A stretch of 64,000 nt of DNA, from assembly GCA_016932335.1 (NCBI GenBank), contig JAFGCZ010000012.1, positions 124,001-188,000 on the forward strand, read 5' to 3'. The DNA is from Opitutales bacterium. Its GTDB lineage: Bacteria; Verrucomicrobiota; Verrucomicrobiia; Opitutales; Oceanipulchritudinaceae. The translations under genes and the position numbers were made by a program. This document shows, piece by piece, positions 50,503-59,801 of this stretch (positions are counted from its first letter, which is position 1; every line of letters begins with the position of its first letter). The notes beneath the pieces are model-generated. The model worked only from the letters and a program-made list of their open reading frames with translations, ran no database searches and had not been told where the DNA came from.

Positions 50503-51738
50503 ATGGCCGAAAAAGAAGTCAGTATCGCAGACATTGCCAATCGCTCCCAGCTCTTTGAGGAAGAACTCAAAGGGGAGACGATGACGATTAACATGGGTCC
50601 CAGCCACCCGGCAACCCACGGTGTGTTGCGTTTGAAGCTGGAGATGGACGGTGAATACATCACCAAGTGCGACCCCGTCATCGGTTATTTGCACCGCGGC
50701 TCCGAGAAAATTGCCGAAAACATGACCTATACTCAGTTCATCCCCTATACGGATCGACTGGATTATCTGGCATGTGTTCACAACAATGTGGCCTTTGCGC
50801 TGGCGGTGGAAAAACTCGCCAAGCTGGATGTTCCGGAACGCTGTGCGGCCATCCGCGTGCTTTGCTGCGAATTGGCCCGCCTCGCCAGCCACCTTCTGGG
50901 CGTTGGTGTTTACGGGATGGACTGCGGCGCCTTGACGGTGTTTATGTATACCTTTACCGAGCGTGAGAAAATTTACTCCCGCCTGGAGGAATTGACCGGT
51001 GCCCGCCTGACCAACAGTTATGCCCGTATCGGAGGCCTGGCCCGCGATATCCCCGACGGTTGGCTCGGAAAAGTGCTCGAAACCATCGAAAGCTGCGAAC
51101 GCTGCATCGATGACTGCGATAAACTCCTCACCCGCAACAAAATTTTCTACGACCGCACCGTTGGGGTAGGGGTTATCTCCAAAGCAGATGCTATCGCCTA
51201 CGGCCTTTCCGGCCCCAACGCCCGTGCCTCCGGCGTTACGACAGACCTGCGTAAGGATAAACCTTACAGTGGTTACGAAAAATACGAATTTGATGTGCCC
51301 ATCGGTAAAGAGGGCGATTGCTACGACCGCTGGCTGGTTCGCGTGGTCGAAATGAAGGAGTCCATCCGCATTATTCGCCAGGTCGTCGATACCATGCCCA
51401 ACGGGCTCTGGTACAACGACGAAGCCAAACGCATCGTGGCCCCCCGCAAGGATAAAGTGCTCACCAGCATGGAGGAACTCATTCAAAACTTCATGATCGT
51501 TACAGAAGGTCCCCAAATCCCCGAAGGTGAAGCCTATTTCGAGGCCGAAAATCCCAAGGGCTGGCTCGGGTTCTATCTCGTTTCCAAGGGTGGTGGCGTT
51601 CCCTACCGCTTGAAGATCCGTGCGCCCAGTTTCTGTAACCTTTCCATCCTTCCCAAGTTGTTGGTTGGACACCTCGTTCCAGATATTCCCGTTATTTTGG
51701 GCAGCTTTGACTTCGTTATGGGAGACTGCGACCGCTAA
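50503..51738 (+). CDS. nuoD: NADH-quinone oxidoreductase subunit D (NuoD)
   Basis: 49-kDa-like subunit lining the quinone-binding cavity. MTINMGPSHPATHGVLRLKLEMDGE, IGYLHRGSEKIAENMTYTQFIPYTDRLDYL, ELARLASHLLGVGVYGMD and the C-terminal DIPVILGSFDFVMGDCDR are diagnostic. 411 aa, normal length. It starts 21 bases after nuoC. Confidence 0.98.
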   Translation: MAEKEVSIADIANRSQLFEEELKGETMTINMGPSHPATHGVLRLKLEMDGEYITKCDPVIGYLHRGSEKIAENMTYTQFIPYTDRLDYLACVHNNVAFALAVEKLAKLDVPERCAAIRVLCCELARLASHLLGVGVYGMDCGALTVFMYTFTEREKIYSRLEELTGARLTNSYARIGGLARDIPDGWLGKVLETIESCERCIDDCDKLLTRNKIFYDRTVGVGVISKADAIAYGLSGPNARASGVTTDLRKDKPYSGYEKYEFDVPIGKEGDCYDRWLVRVVEMKESIRIIRQVVDTMPNGLWYNDEAKRIVAPRKDKVLTSMEELIQNFMIVTEGPQIPEGEAYFEAENPKGWLGFYLVSKGGGVPYRLKIRAPSFCNLSILPKLLVGHLVPDIPVILGSFDFVMGDCDR

Positions 51739-51756
51739 TCAGGAGTAGATCAGATT

Positions 51757-52248
51757 ATGAATTTAAAACCGGAAACAATCACCGAAATCGAGAGCCTTAT
51801 CCCGAAATACCCGCAAAAGCGCAGTGCCATGCTCCCGATTTTGCATGCGGTGCAGAAAGATCAGGGCTACATCTCCAAAGAAGCCATGGAGTGGGTTGCC
51901 GAAAAGACGGAAACACGCCCCATCGACGTCTATGGCGTTGTCAGTTTCTACCCGTTTTTCCGAGAGCACCCCATCGGTAAGCATTATATTCGCCTGTGCC
52001 GTACGCTTTCCTGTGCGCTCAGCGGCAGTTATAATTTGTTGGAGGCCATTAAGCGAGAGTTCGGTTGCGATTTGAATAAAACCTCCGACGACGGTCTCTT
52101 TACTCTCGAATTTGCGGAGTGCCTGGCCTCCTGTGGCAGCGGCCCGGTAATGATGATCGACGACGACCTTTACGAACGCCTCACGGAAGAGAAAATCAAG
52201 CAAATCGCTGCTGATTATCGTGCCCGTGCCGCACAATCCAAAGCCTGA
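51757..52248 (+). CDS. nuoE: NADH-quinone oxidoreductase subunit E (NuoE)
   Basis: Thioredoxin-like [2Fe-2S] protein (cluster N1a) beside the FMN subunit. The four ligands are in LCRTLSCAL (Cys-x4-Cys) and ECLASCGSGP (Cys-x3-Cys). N-terminal helices include KRSAMLPILHAVQKDQGYIS and VYGVVSFYPFF. 163 aa. Its stop overlaps the nuoF start (TGATG). Confidence 0.97.
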   Translation: MNLKPETITEIESLIPKYPQKRSAMLPILHAVQKDQGYISKEAMEWVAEKTETRPIDVYGVVSFYPFFREHPIGKHYIRLCRTLSCALSGSYNLLEAIKREFGCDLNKTSDDGLFTLEFAECLASCGSGPVMMIDDDLYERLTEEKIKQIAADYRARAAQSKA

Positions 52249-53597
52249 TGACCATGCACCAGAAAGAACACAGAGTAATTCTTAAGCATGCCGATGAACC
52301 GGGTTACACCCCGGATATCGAGTGCTACTTGAAGCATGGCGGCTATGCTAATTTAAAGAAGGCCTTTGCCATGAAGCCCGAGGAGGTCTGCAAGGAAGTG
52401 GAGCTTTCCGGTATTCGCGGGCGTGGAGGTGCCGGATTCCCTGCCGGAATGAAGTGGAAGTTCCTCGACCGCAAGAGCGGCAAGCCTATCTACCTCATTT
52501 GCAATGCCGACGAATCCGAGCCGGGTACCTTTAAAGACCGTCAGATTATCCACAAAGACCCCCACCAGTTGGTAGAGGGCATGATGATTTCCGCCTATGC
52601 GATACAGGCCAAGCTGGCTTTTATCTACATTCGCGAGGAAATGCCCTACGGTGCCAAGCTCCTGCAAAAAGCCATTGAAGAAGCCCGTGCCAAGAACTTT
52701 CTCGGTGATAATATTTTGGGCTCCGGTTACTCCTGTGAACTGATTGTTCACCGTGGTGCGGCTGCCTATATCTGTGGTGAGGAAACAGGCCTGATCGAAT
52801 CCATCGAAGGTAAACGCGCCTATCCACGTATTAAGCCACCATATTTTCCCGCAGCCTTGGGCCTTTATCAGTGCCCCACCATTGTGAACAACGTGGAAAC
52901 CCTTTGCCACGTGGTTCATGTGGTCGAAAATGGCGGCGAAGCCTACTCCAAACTCGGAACTCCCGGTAACTCCGGCACCCGTATCTGGAGCCTCAGCGGG
53001 CACGTGCAAAACCCCGGCTATTACGAAATCGAATGCGGCAAGGCCACTTATGGCGACCTCATTTACGATATCGGTGGCGGACTTCGCCCGGGCCGTAAAC
53101 TGCAGGCCCTCATTCCCGGCGGTTCCTCTTCCAAGGTTATTCGCGGAGGAGAGCGTTTCCAGGGAAAACTCCGCGATGGAACCCCATTTGACTGGGGTGT
53201 TGAGGATATTCCGCTCGATTTCGACAGCCCCATGGCTGTTGGCAGTATGAGTGGCTCCGGTGCCGTTGTCGTTATCGACGACAGTGTTGATATCGTGGAG
53301 GTCTTGGCTAATATCAACGCTTTCTACGCCCACGAAAGTTGTGGCCAGTGCACTCCATGTCGTGAAGGCAGCCTGTGGATGAAGAAAATCACCACGCGCA
53401 TGTGTAAGGGCGATGCCCGCCCCGGAGATGCTGATTTGCTCGCATCTATAGGCGACCAGATTGCCGGCCGCACGATATGTGCCCACGGTGAAGCCTGCGC
53501 TTGGCCGACACAGAGCTTTATTGCCAAATTTAAAGACAAATTCCTTGAAAAGGCTCAGCGTAACGGTGAGCGCATGGGAGACATTCCACTCATCTGA
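52248..53597 (+). CDS. nuoF: NADH-quinone oxidoreductase subunit F (NuoF)
   Basis: NADH-binding FMN subunit with cluster N3. Motifs are GIRGRGGAGFPAGMKW and NADESEPGTFKDR (nucleotide/FMN site), YICGEETGLIESIEGKR, NNVETLCHV, and the cluster ligands ESCGQCTPCREG with a downstream Cys (CAHGEAC region). 449 aa. The ATG at 52248 overlaps the nuoE stop by one base; a second ATG two codons later is possible. Confidence 0.98.
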   Translation: MTMHQKEHRVILKHADEPGYTPDIECYLKHGGYANLKKAFAMKPEEVCKEVELSGIRGRGGAGFPAGMKWKFLDRKSGKPIYLICNADESEPGTFKDRQIIHKDPHQLVEGMMISAYAIQAKLAFIYIREEMPYGAKLLQKAIEEARAKNFLGDNILGSGYSCELIVHRGAAAYICGEETGLIESIEGKRAYPRIKPPYFPAALGLYQCPTIVNNVETLCHVVHVVENGGEAYSKLGTPGNSGTRIWSLSGHVQNPGYYEIECGKATYGDLIYDIGGGLRPGRKLQALIPGGSSSKVIRGGERFQGKLRDGTPFDWGVEDIPLDFDSPMAVGSMSGSGAVVVIDDSVDIVEVLANINAFYAHESCGQCTPCREGSLWMKKITTRMCKGDARPGDADLLASIGDQIAGRTICAHGEACAWPTQSFIAKFKDKFLEKAQRNGERMGDIPLI

Positions 53598-53617
53598 GAA
53601 AGCTTGGAGATGCTACA

Positions 53618-55300
53618 ATGAGCGACGCTAAGGACAATCTGATCAGTATTTTTATCGACGATGTTGAGGTCAAGGTGCCTGCCGGAATCAATCTGGTGGA
53701 TGCTGCCGAGATGGCGGGTAAAGAAATCCCTCACTTCTGCTACCATAAGCACCTTCCTGTTTCCGGGAACTGCCGCATGTGTCTCGTGGAAGTGGGTACT
53801 CCGGGCCGTGATCGTGCTACTGGTGAACCGATCCTCGACGAAAACGGGGTGCAGAAGATTATGTGGATGCCCAAGCCCATTATCGCCTGTGCCACCAATG
53901 CCAGCCCTGGCATGCATGTTCGCACTCAATCGAACATCATCAAGCACTGCCGCGAAGGCATCATGGAGTTTCTGCTTCTCAATCACCCGCTGGATTGCCC
54001 GATTTGCGACCAAGCCGGTGAATGCCGTCTGCAGGAATTTGCCACCGATTATGGTCGTGGCTACAGCCGCTGCGCTGAGGATAAAAACGTTAAACCCAAG
54101 CGTACCAAGCTGGGACCGCGCGTTATCCTCGACGACGAACGCTGCATCCTTTGTTCCCGTTGCGTGCGTTTCTGCAGCGATGTTATGAACGATGGGGTTC
54201 TTGGTTTTACTGAGCGCGGAAGTTATTCCACTTTAACATGCTTCCCGGGCAGAGAACTGGATAATAATTACTCCCTCAATACAGTAGACCTTTGTCCGGT
54301 TGGTGCCCTCACCAGTACCGACTTCCGCTTTAAGATGCGCTCTTGGTTCCTCAAGGAAACCAAGTCCATTTGCACAGAGTCCAGTGTTGGGGTAAATACA
54401 GTGGTTAACAGCCGCGAAGGTGTTATCTACCGCATTAAGCCCCGTGAAAATGTGGAGGTTAACGACTCTTGGATGTCCGACAGTGGCCGTCTGCTTTATA
54501 AGCAGGTTGCTATGGAAAGCCGTATGTCCGATTACACTATCGAGGGCAAACCGGTAACACCGGATGAAGCCCTTCAGGAAGCTGCAAGGTTATTGAGCTC
54601 CGGTAAATCGGCATTTATTGGCAGCGCTAATTCCTCTGTCGAAGAACAGTGGATGCTTGCCCAGATCATCAAAAAAACAGGGGATTCAGTTCCCTGCTGG
54701 TTGGTGGCTCATGTAGGGGAGGGCGATGGATTCCTCATTTCTGAGGACCGCACCCCGAACTTCCGTGGTGCGCTGCTGACTGGCCTTACCGACAAAATGC
54801 CCGAGGATAAACTGAGTGCTTTGGGCGCGGCGATTGATGCCGGCGAGATCGACACCCTTTTCTCCTACAATGAATGCCCCATTGCTGCCGGCCTGAGCGT
54901 TGAGCAGATCAAGAAGGTTAAGTTCATCTACATGGGCACCCACCACTGCGATGCCAGCCAGTATGCTGCAGTCGAATTGCCGGGGCTGACTGTTTTTGAA
55001 AAAAAGGGCACCTTTATTAACCAACAATTCCGCCTGCAGCGCTTTGAACAGGCAGTTCCTTCCGAAGGTACGCTGAATGATATCAAGAGCCTTTCGGCTG
55101 TGCTTGCCGCTGTCAGCAGTGCCAAAAGCGTCCCTGAATGTGTGGATTCCATCTGGCAGGCTATGAGTCAAAGTATCGCTCCCTTCAAAGATATCTCTTT
55201 CAACTCTATCTCCGATAACGGCGTTTTGGTCGATGGAAGTGCCTTTGAACACCTGCCCTTCGTTGAAGGCAAGTCTCTGCACTACGAACCCAAAGCATAA
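53618..55300 (+). CDS. nuoG: NADH-quinone oxidoreductase subunit G (NuoG), short form
   Basis: Iron-sulfur subunit that carries clusters N1b, N4 and N5. The N-terminal [2Fe-2S] domain has HFCYHKHLPVSGNCRMCLVEV and IIACATNASPGM; next come NHPLDCPICDQAGECRLQ (His-coordinated cluster) and CILCSRCVRFCSDVM with VDLCPVGALTS. At 560 aa it is much shorter than the E. coli type (about 900). Where some forms have the four cysteines of N7, it reads ICTESSVGVN, with one Cys, so N7 is absent. The C-terminal molybdopterin-like domain is reduced. Starts 20 bases after nuoF. Confidence 0.96.
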   Translation: MSDAKDNLISIFIDDVEVKVPAGINLVDAAEMAGKEIPHFCYHKHLPVSGNCRMCLVEVGTPGRDRATGEPILDENGVQKIMWMPKPIIACATNASPGMHVRTQSNIIKHCREGIMEFLLLNHPLDCPICDQAGECRLQEFATDYGRGYSRCAEDKNVKPKRTKLGPRVILDDERCILCSRCVRFCSDVMNDGVLGFTERGSYSTLTCFPGRELDNNYSLNTVDLCPVGALTSTDFRFKMRSWFLKETKSICTESSVGVNTVVNSREGVIYRIKPRENVEVNDSWMSDSGRLLYKQVAMESRMSDYTIEGKPVTPDEALQEAARLLSSGKSAFIGSANSSVEEQWMLAQIIKKTGDSVPCWLVAHVGEGDGFLISEDRTPNFRGALLTGLTDKMPEDKLSALGAAIDAGEIDTLFSYNECPIAAGLSVEQIKKVKFIYMGTHHCDASQYAAVELPGLTVFEKKGTFINQQFRLQRFEQAVPSEGTLNDIKSLSAVLAAVSSAKSVPECVDSIWQAMSQSIAPFKDISFNSISDNGVLVDGSAFEHLPFVEGKSLHYEPKA

Positions 55301-55315
55301 CTTTACCAAGAAAAC

Positions 55316-56434
55316 ATGGACTGGACTTACATCTTTTTCACTGTCCTTAAGGCAGTCATCATGGTGACGATTTTTATGTCGATTGCCGGATACACGGTGG
55401 TTGCCGAACGTAAGGTCGCCAGCTGGATTCAGGAGCGTCCCGGCCCCAACCGAACCACGCTTCCTATTATTCTGGCCATTCCTGTTATCGGGCGCATTGT
55501 TACCCGTCTCGGATTGATTCAGCTGCCCGCAGACGGCGGTAAATTCCTCTTCAAGGAAGATCCTTTCCCCGGGCACGTTAACAAGGTATATTTTATTCTG
55601 GCTCCGATTGTGGCCCTGATTCCTGCGTTGACTACCATGACAGTGCTTCCTTTCGGGGAAATTACCCGCGACGGTGTCACTGTGCCTTTAGTTTTGGCCA
55701 ATCTGGATGTGGGCATGCTCTTCATTCTGGCATTCTCCAGCCTGGGTGTTTATGGGATCATTCTTGCCGGTTGGGCTTCCAATTCCAAGTATCCTTTCCT
55801 TGGAGGTATTCGTGCCAGTGCTCAGGTTATTTCCTACGAATTGGCTATGGGAATGTCTCTGCTGCCTGTCTTTATGTGGGCCGGTGGCACACTCAACCTC
55901 TTTGATCTGGTTGAGGCTCAGTCCGGACTGCTCTTCGGTTGTCTTCCCAAGTGGATGATTTTCTTCCAGCCGGTTTCCGCATTGCTCTTCCTGACCGCTC
56001 TCTTTGCGGAAACAAACCGCCTTCCCTTCGATATGCCGGAGTCGGAAACTGACTTGGTGGCCGGGTTTAATACAGAATACGGTGCCTTCAAGTTTGGCCT
56101 TTTCTTTGTCGGTGAGTATGCCCACGTAACCATGGGATCCGCTCTCTTTGTTGTCTTGTTCCTTGGTGGTTGGTCTCTCTGGCCTCTGAATATCTTTGGG
56201 CTGGTTGACTATCCTGCCGGAATTCTTGGCGCAGTCCTTTCTGCCTTGGTTTTCATGCTCAAGACTTTCTGTCTGATTTTCTTCTTCCTTTGGATACGCT
56301 GGACGCTTCCCCGTTTCCGTTACGACCAGATTATGAATCTGGGATGGAAACGCCTGCTTCCCATCGCTATCGCTAATTTCGTTGTCTACGCAATTGCGAT
56401 GGCTGTTTACATCCGCTTTTTCAACCAAGCATAA
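55316..56434 (+). CDS. nuoH: NADH-quinone oxidoreductase subunit H (NuoH)
   Basis: Membrane subunit at the junction with the peripheral arm, forming part of the quinone chamber. The 372 aa are mostly hydrophobic helices with the marker loops ERKVASWIQERPGPNRT, FAETNRLPFDMPESETDLVAGFNTEYGAFKFGLFFVGEYAHV and FLWIRWTLPRFRYDQ. An insertion of about 25 residues (DGGKFLFKEDPFPGHVNK area) follows the first loop. Starts 15 bases after nuoG. Confidence 0.98.
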   Translation: MDWTYIFFTVLKAVIMVTIFMSIAGYTVVAERKVASWIQERPGPNRTTLPIILAIPVIGRIVTRLGLIQLPADGGKFLFKEDPFPGHVNKVYFILAPIVALIPALTTMTVLPFGEITRDGVTVPLVLANLDVGMLFILAFSSLGVYGIILAGWASNSKYPFLGGIRASAQVISYELAMGMSLLPVFMWAGGTLNLFDLVEAQSGLLFGCLPKWMIFFQPVSALLFLTALFAETNRLPFDMPESETDLVAGFNTEYGAFKFGLFFVGEYAHVTMGSALFVVLFLGGWSLWPLNIFGLVDYPAGILGAVLSALVFMLKTFCLIFFFLWIRWTLPRFRYDQIMNLGWKRLLPIAIANFVVYAIAMAVYIRFFNQA

Positions 56435-56453
56435 TCTCTACCGGATATAAAGA

Positions 56454-56993
56454 ATGGCTACAAAAGTTGTCGATAGACGCCCCCTCTCGTGGGCCGAAAA
56501 GACCTACATTCCGCAGATCCTTTCTGGGCTTCGTATTACCTTCCGCAAGATGTTCAATCCTGTGGTAACCCTCGAATATCCGGAACAGCGCCCGACCATT
56601 CCCGATAATTATCGTGGTGTGCCCACGTTGGTTAAAGACCCTCACGGGCGCGAGAAATGCGTATCCTGCCAACTCTGTGAATTCGTTTGTCCGCCCAAGG
56701 CCATTCGCATTACTCCGGGTTCCATTGATGAGGCTTCAGGGAACGAGCACATCGAAAAGGCTCCCAAGGATTTCGAGATTAATATGCTCCGCTGCATTTA
56801 TTGCGGCCTTTGCCAGGAAGTTTGCCCCGAAGAGGCGATTGTTCTCCAGGATATTTTCTCGGCCAACGGGTATACCCGACAGGAAATGGTTTACAACAAA
56901 AAGAAACTGTACGAGTTGGGCGGTACGCTCCCCGATAAACACTTTAAATGGGATAAAAAGAAAAAGGCCTCCGAGCAGGCCCCGTCTCATTGA
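56454..56993 (+). CDS. nuoI: NADH-quinone oxidoreductase subunit I (NuoI)
   Basis: Ferredoxin-like subunit with clusters N6a and N6b. Two Cys-x2-Cys-x2-Cys-x3-Cys-Pro motifs are intact: CVSCQLCEFVCPPKAI and CIYCGLCQEVCPEEAI. 179 aa with a hydrophilic lysine-rich end. Starts 19 bases after nuoH. Confidence 0.98.
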   Translation: MATKVVDRRPLSWAEKTYIPQILSGLRITFRKMFNPVVTLEYPEQRPTIPDNYRGVPTLVKDPHGREKCVSCQLCEFVCPPKAIRITPGSIDEASGNEHIEKAPKDFEINMLRCIYCGLCQEVCPEEAIVLQDIFSANGYTRQEMVYNKKKLYELGGTLPDKHFKWDKKKKASEQAPSH

Positions 56994-57040
56994 ATTAACG
57001 CAATGAACATGTAGATGCTTCATCCTATCTGCTTCCAACC

Positions 57041-57574
57041 ATGTTAGACATAATCTTTTATATCTTTGCCGCGCTGACTATTCTTTCGGCCATTCTGGTC
57101 CCGGTCAGCCGCAACCCGGTCAACGGAGCAATGTTCATGATCGTTTCGTTTGTGAGCACTGCCTGTCTTTACGTTCTGTTGAACGCCTACTTCCTGGCGG
57201 TGCTTCAGATTCTCGTCTACGCCGGTGCCATTATCGTGCTTTTCCTCTTCATTATCATGCTCCTGAATGTGGAACAGGTGAAGACGTTGCGCCCGAGCTT
57301 CTTTTCACAGATTGCTGGTCTGCTGGCGCTCTGTATACTTTCTCTCGGCGTAGGTTCGCTTTTCCTTTCTGGATCGGCCAACCCATCACCCGAATTGGCG
57401 GTTTCTGCCGGATCTGGTATTGCTCGCAACTTTGGCTATATGCTCTTTACAAAATATATGCTCCCGTTTCAGGTCAGCGGTTTTATGCTTCTTGTCTCCA
57501 TGATCGGAGTTATTTTGCTTTCCAAGAAAATCAACGTAGAGGTTCCCTCACGCAAAGAACAGGGGGATGCCTAA
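57041..57574 (+). CDS. nuoJ: NADH-quinone oxidoreductase subunit J (NuoJ)
   Basis: Five-helix membrane subunit with the moving helix implicated in proton-pump coupling. Conserved RNPVNGAMFMIVSFVSTACLYVLLNAYFLAVLQILVYAGAIIVLFLFIIMLLN is visible in the first half; the 177 aa match the family. Starts 47 bases after nuoI, a slightly wider gap than its neighbours. Confidence 0.96.
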   Translation: MLDIIFYIFAALTILSAILVPVSRNPVNGAMFMIVSFVSTACLYVLLNAYFLAVLQILVYAGAIIVLFLFIIMLLNVEQVKTLRPSFFSQIAGLLALCILSLGVGSLFLSGSANPSPELAVSAGSGIARNFGYMLFTKYMLPFQVSGFMLLVSMIGVILLSKKINVEVPSRKEQGDA

Positions 57575-57895
57575 ATGAATATGGATCTGAATGCATACCT
57601 CACCGTCGCCGGCATTATCTTCAGTATCGGTTTTTTCGGCGTTCTTCTGCGCCGTAACGCATTGGTTATGCTGATGTGCTTGGAGCTTATGCTTAACGCT
57701 TCCAATATCGCTCTGGTTGCTTACTCCCGCTACAACGCTACGGAGCAAAATCAGATGATGGACGGTAATACCTTTGTCTTCTTTATCATCACTGTGGCCG
57801 CGGCAGAAGTTGCCGTGGGCTTGGCCATTATCGTGCAGCTCTTCCGCAAGACGCGCACCGTTATGGCAGATGAACTTAACACTTTGAGAGATTGA
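57575..57895 (+). CDS. nuoK: NADH-quinone oxidoreductase subunit K (NuoK)
   Basis: Small antiporter-like membrane subunit (106 aa) with three helices: [44 protein letters not shown] contains the conserved membrane Glu (CLELMLN) required for pumping. The start codon directly follows the nuoJ stop. Confidence 0.97.
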   Translation: MNMDLNAYLTVAGIIFSIGFFGVLLRRNALVMLMCLELMLNASNIALVAYSRYNATEQNQMMDGNTFVFFIITVAAAEVAVGLAIIVQLFRKTRTVMADELNTLRD

Positions 57896-57897
57896 AC

Positions 57898-59793
57898 ATG
57901 GCTCCACAACAGACATTACTTATCATTCTCCTGGCGCCTCTGGCGGCGGCTTCGCTGATCGCTCTTGTCGGTCGCAGGAAAGGGCTTCTTTCCGCCGGCA
58001 TTTCTGTTGGCTCAGCCGCAGTTCAGATGCTTTTAACGCTTTCGCTGCTTTACGGTTCCTGGAAGGGCGAGCCCATCACTGCTTCCGTGGAGTGGCTCCA
58101 CATCGGTGCCCTCAATGTGAATTTGGGCTTTTACCTGACTCCTTTGGCCGGGATGCTCCTTTTCGTCGTCACTTTCGTCGGCTTCTGCATCCACCTCTTT
58201 GCCATCGGTTACAGCGATGATGATGAAGCCCGCGGGCGATTCTTCGGTGGCCTTTCCATCTTCATGTTCTCCATGACAGGAATTGTGCTCTCCTCCTCTC
58301 TCTTCATGATCTTTATTTTCTGGGAGTTGGTTGGTTTCAGCTCTTACATGCTCATTGGTCACTATCTGGCTCGTCCCAGTGCGGCTGCCGCGGCCAAGAA
58401 AGCTTTTATTGTAAATCGAGTAGGGGACTTCGGATTCCTCATTGGTATCATCTGGTGCTTCTGGCATTATGGTACTACGGACTTGGCCACTCTTGAGAGC
58501 ATCATGCACGCAAACCCTGTTCTTCTGACCACAGGAACGGCAACAGCGATTGCTTTGTGCCTCTTCTGCGGCGTGCTGGGTAAGTCCGCCCAGATGCCGC
58601 TGCACGTATGGCTTCCCGACGCTATGGAAGGTCCTACACCTGTATCAGCCCTCATTCACGCTGCTACTATGGTGGCAGCCGGGGTTTATCTTTTGGGCCG
58701 TATCTGGTTTGTCTATTCTCCCTCTGCCTTACAGGTTGTGGCTGTGGTCGGTACAGTTACCGCTGCCTATGCCGCCTTCTGTGCTTTTGGAGTTAAAGAC
58801 ATTAAGAAGATTCTCGCTTACTCCACTTTATCTCAGCTGGGATACCTGGTTGCCGCGTTTGCCTTGGGCACTCTTTATGCCATGCAGCACGGAGATCACG
58901 GTTTGACCGGTGTGGGCACCGCTCATTTCCACCTGACAACACACGCCTTCTTCAAGGCATTGATGTTTCTCGGTGCCGGTTCTGTTATCCACGCCTGCCA
59001 CCACGAGCAAGACATCTTTAAAATGGGTGGCTTGCTCAAGCGCATGCCCATTACCGCAGTGACTTTCCTTGTTGGTGTTATTGCCATCTCCGGTATTCCT
59101 CCATTCTCCGGCTTTTATTCCAAGGATGCGATCCTCTTCCTCGCTCAGGAGGAGAACAAAGTCATTTTCTACATCCTAGCCGGAACCGCCTTTTTAACGG
59201 CCCTTTATATGGGGCGTCTGTTCTTTATCGCCTTTCTGGGTTCACCCCGCAGTGAGCATGTGGAACATGCCAAAGAAAGCTCTTTTGTTATGTGGCTTCC
59301 TCTGGTGGTGCTTGCCATCCTTTCTGTGGTTGGCGGTTTCGAGGGTATTTATCCCGAAGCAATCAAAAGCTTCCTCAGCGAAAATGTGCTCCATCCTCAT
59401 GGTGCTGCTCATCAGCAAATGTTGATCCTTTCCCTTTGCCTTGGGCTGGGAGGGCTTCTCCTTTCCATGTTGCTCTATTTCAAGCCGGCTTCCCGCGGGA
59501 ACGACTTCCTTGAGTCCAACTTGCCCATCGTTTTCAATATCCTCAAGGGACGTCTCTATTTCGATGAGTTCTACAATTTCTATGTAGCCAAGATTCAGCA
59601 GCGTTTTGCCTGTGTTGTCAGCTTCCTCGAACAAGTCTTTATTCAACGCCTGATGGTGAAGGGATCTGGATCTCTTACCGGTGTTGTCGGCACGGTTATC
59701 CGTGGCGTGCATACCGGCAATGTCCGCTCATACGCCTTCTGGTTCCTCTTCGGCTTGGTCCTCTTCTGGGTCTTCGCCATCATCGGATTCTAA
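57898..59793 (+). CDS. nuoL: NADH-quinone oxidoreductase subunit L (NuoL)
   Basis: Largest proton-pumping antiporter subunit, 631 aa. Marker motifs are FWELVGFSSYMLIGHYL, KSAQMPLHVWLPDAMEGPTPVSALIHAATMVAAGVYLL, DIKKILAYSTLSQLGYL and HLTTHAFFKALMFLGAGSVIH; the lateral helix and C-terminal helices follow. I chose the ATG at 57898; a TTG at 57892 overlaps the nuoK stop. Confidence 0.98.
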   Translation: MAPQQTLLIILLAPLAAASLIALVGRRKGLLSAGISVGSAAVQMLLTLSLLYGSWKGEPITASVEWLHIGALNVNLGFYLTPLAGMLLFVVTFVGFCIHLFAIGYSDDDEARGRFFGGLSIFMFSMTGIVLSSSLFMIFIFWELVGFSSYMLIGHYLARPSAAAAAKKAFIVNRVGDFGFLIGIIWCFWHYGTTDLATLESIMHANPVLLTTGTATAIALCLFCGVLGKSAQMPLHVWLPDAMEGPTPVSALIHAATMVAAGVYLLGRIWFVYSPSALQVVAVVGTVTAAYAAFCAFGVKDIKKILAYSTLSQLGYLVAAFALGTLYAMQHGDHGLTGVGTAHFHLTTHAFFKALMFLGAGSVIHACHHEQDIFKMGGLLKRMPITAVTFLVGVIAISGIPPFSGFYSKDAILFLAQEENKVIFYILAGTAFLTALYMGRLFFIAFLGSPRSEHVEHAKESSFVMWLPLVVLAILSVVGGFEGIYPEAIKSFLSENVLHPHGAAHQQMLILSLCLGLGGLLLSMLLYFKPASRGNDFLESNLPIVFNILKGRLYFDEFYNFYVAKIQQRFACVVSFLEQVFIQRLMVKGSGSLTGVVGTVIRGVHTGNVRSYAFWFLFGLVLFWVFAIIGF

Positions 59794-59801
59794 TTTTTAG
59801 C

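Noticed and set aside
50485-51672. Long open frame antisense to nuoD (395 codons)
   Set aside because: Shadow of a strongly biased gene; nuoD on the plus strand is certain. Similar antisense frames in nuoF and nuoG are rejected for the same reason.
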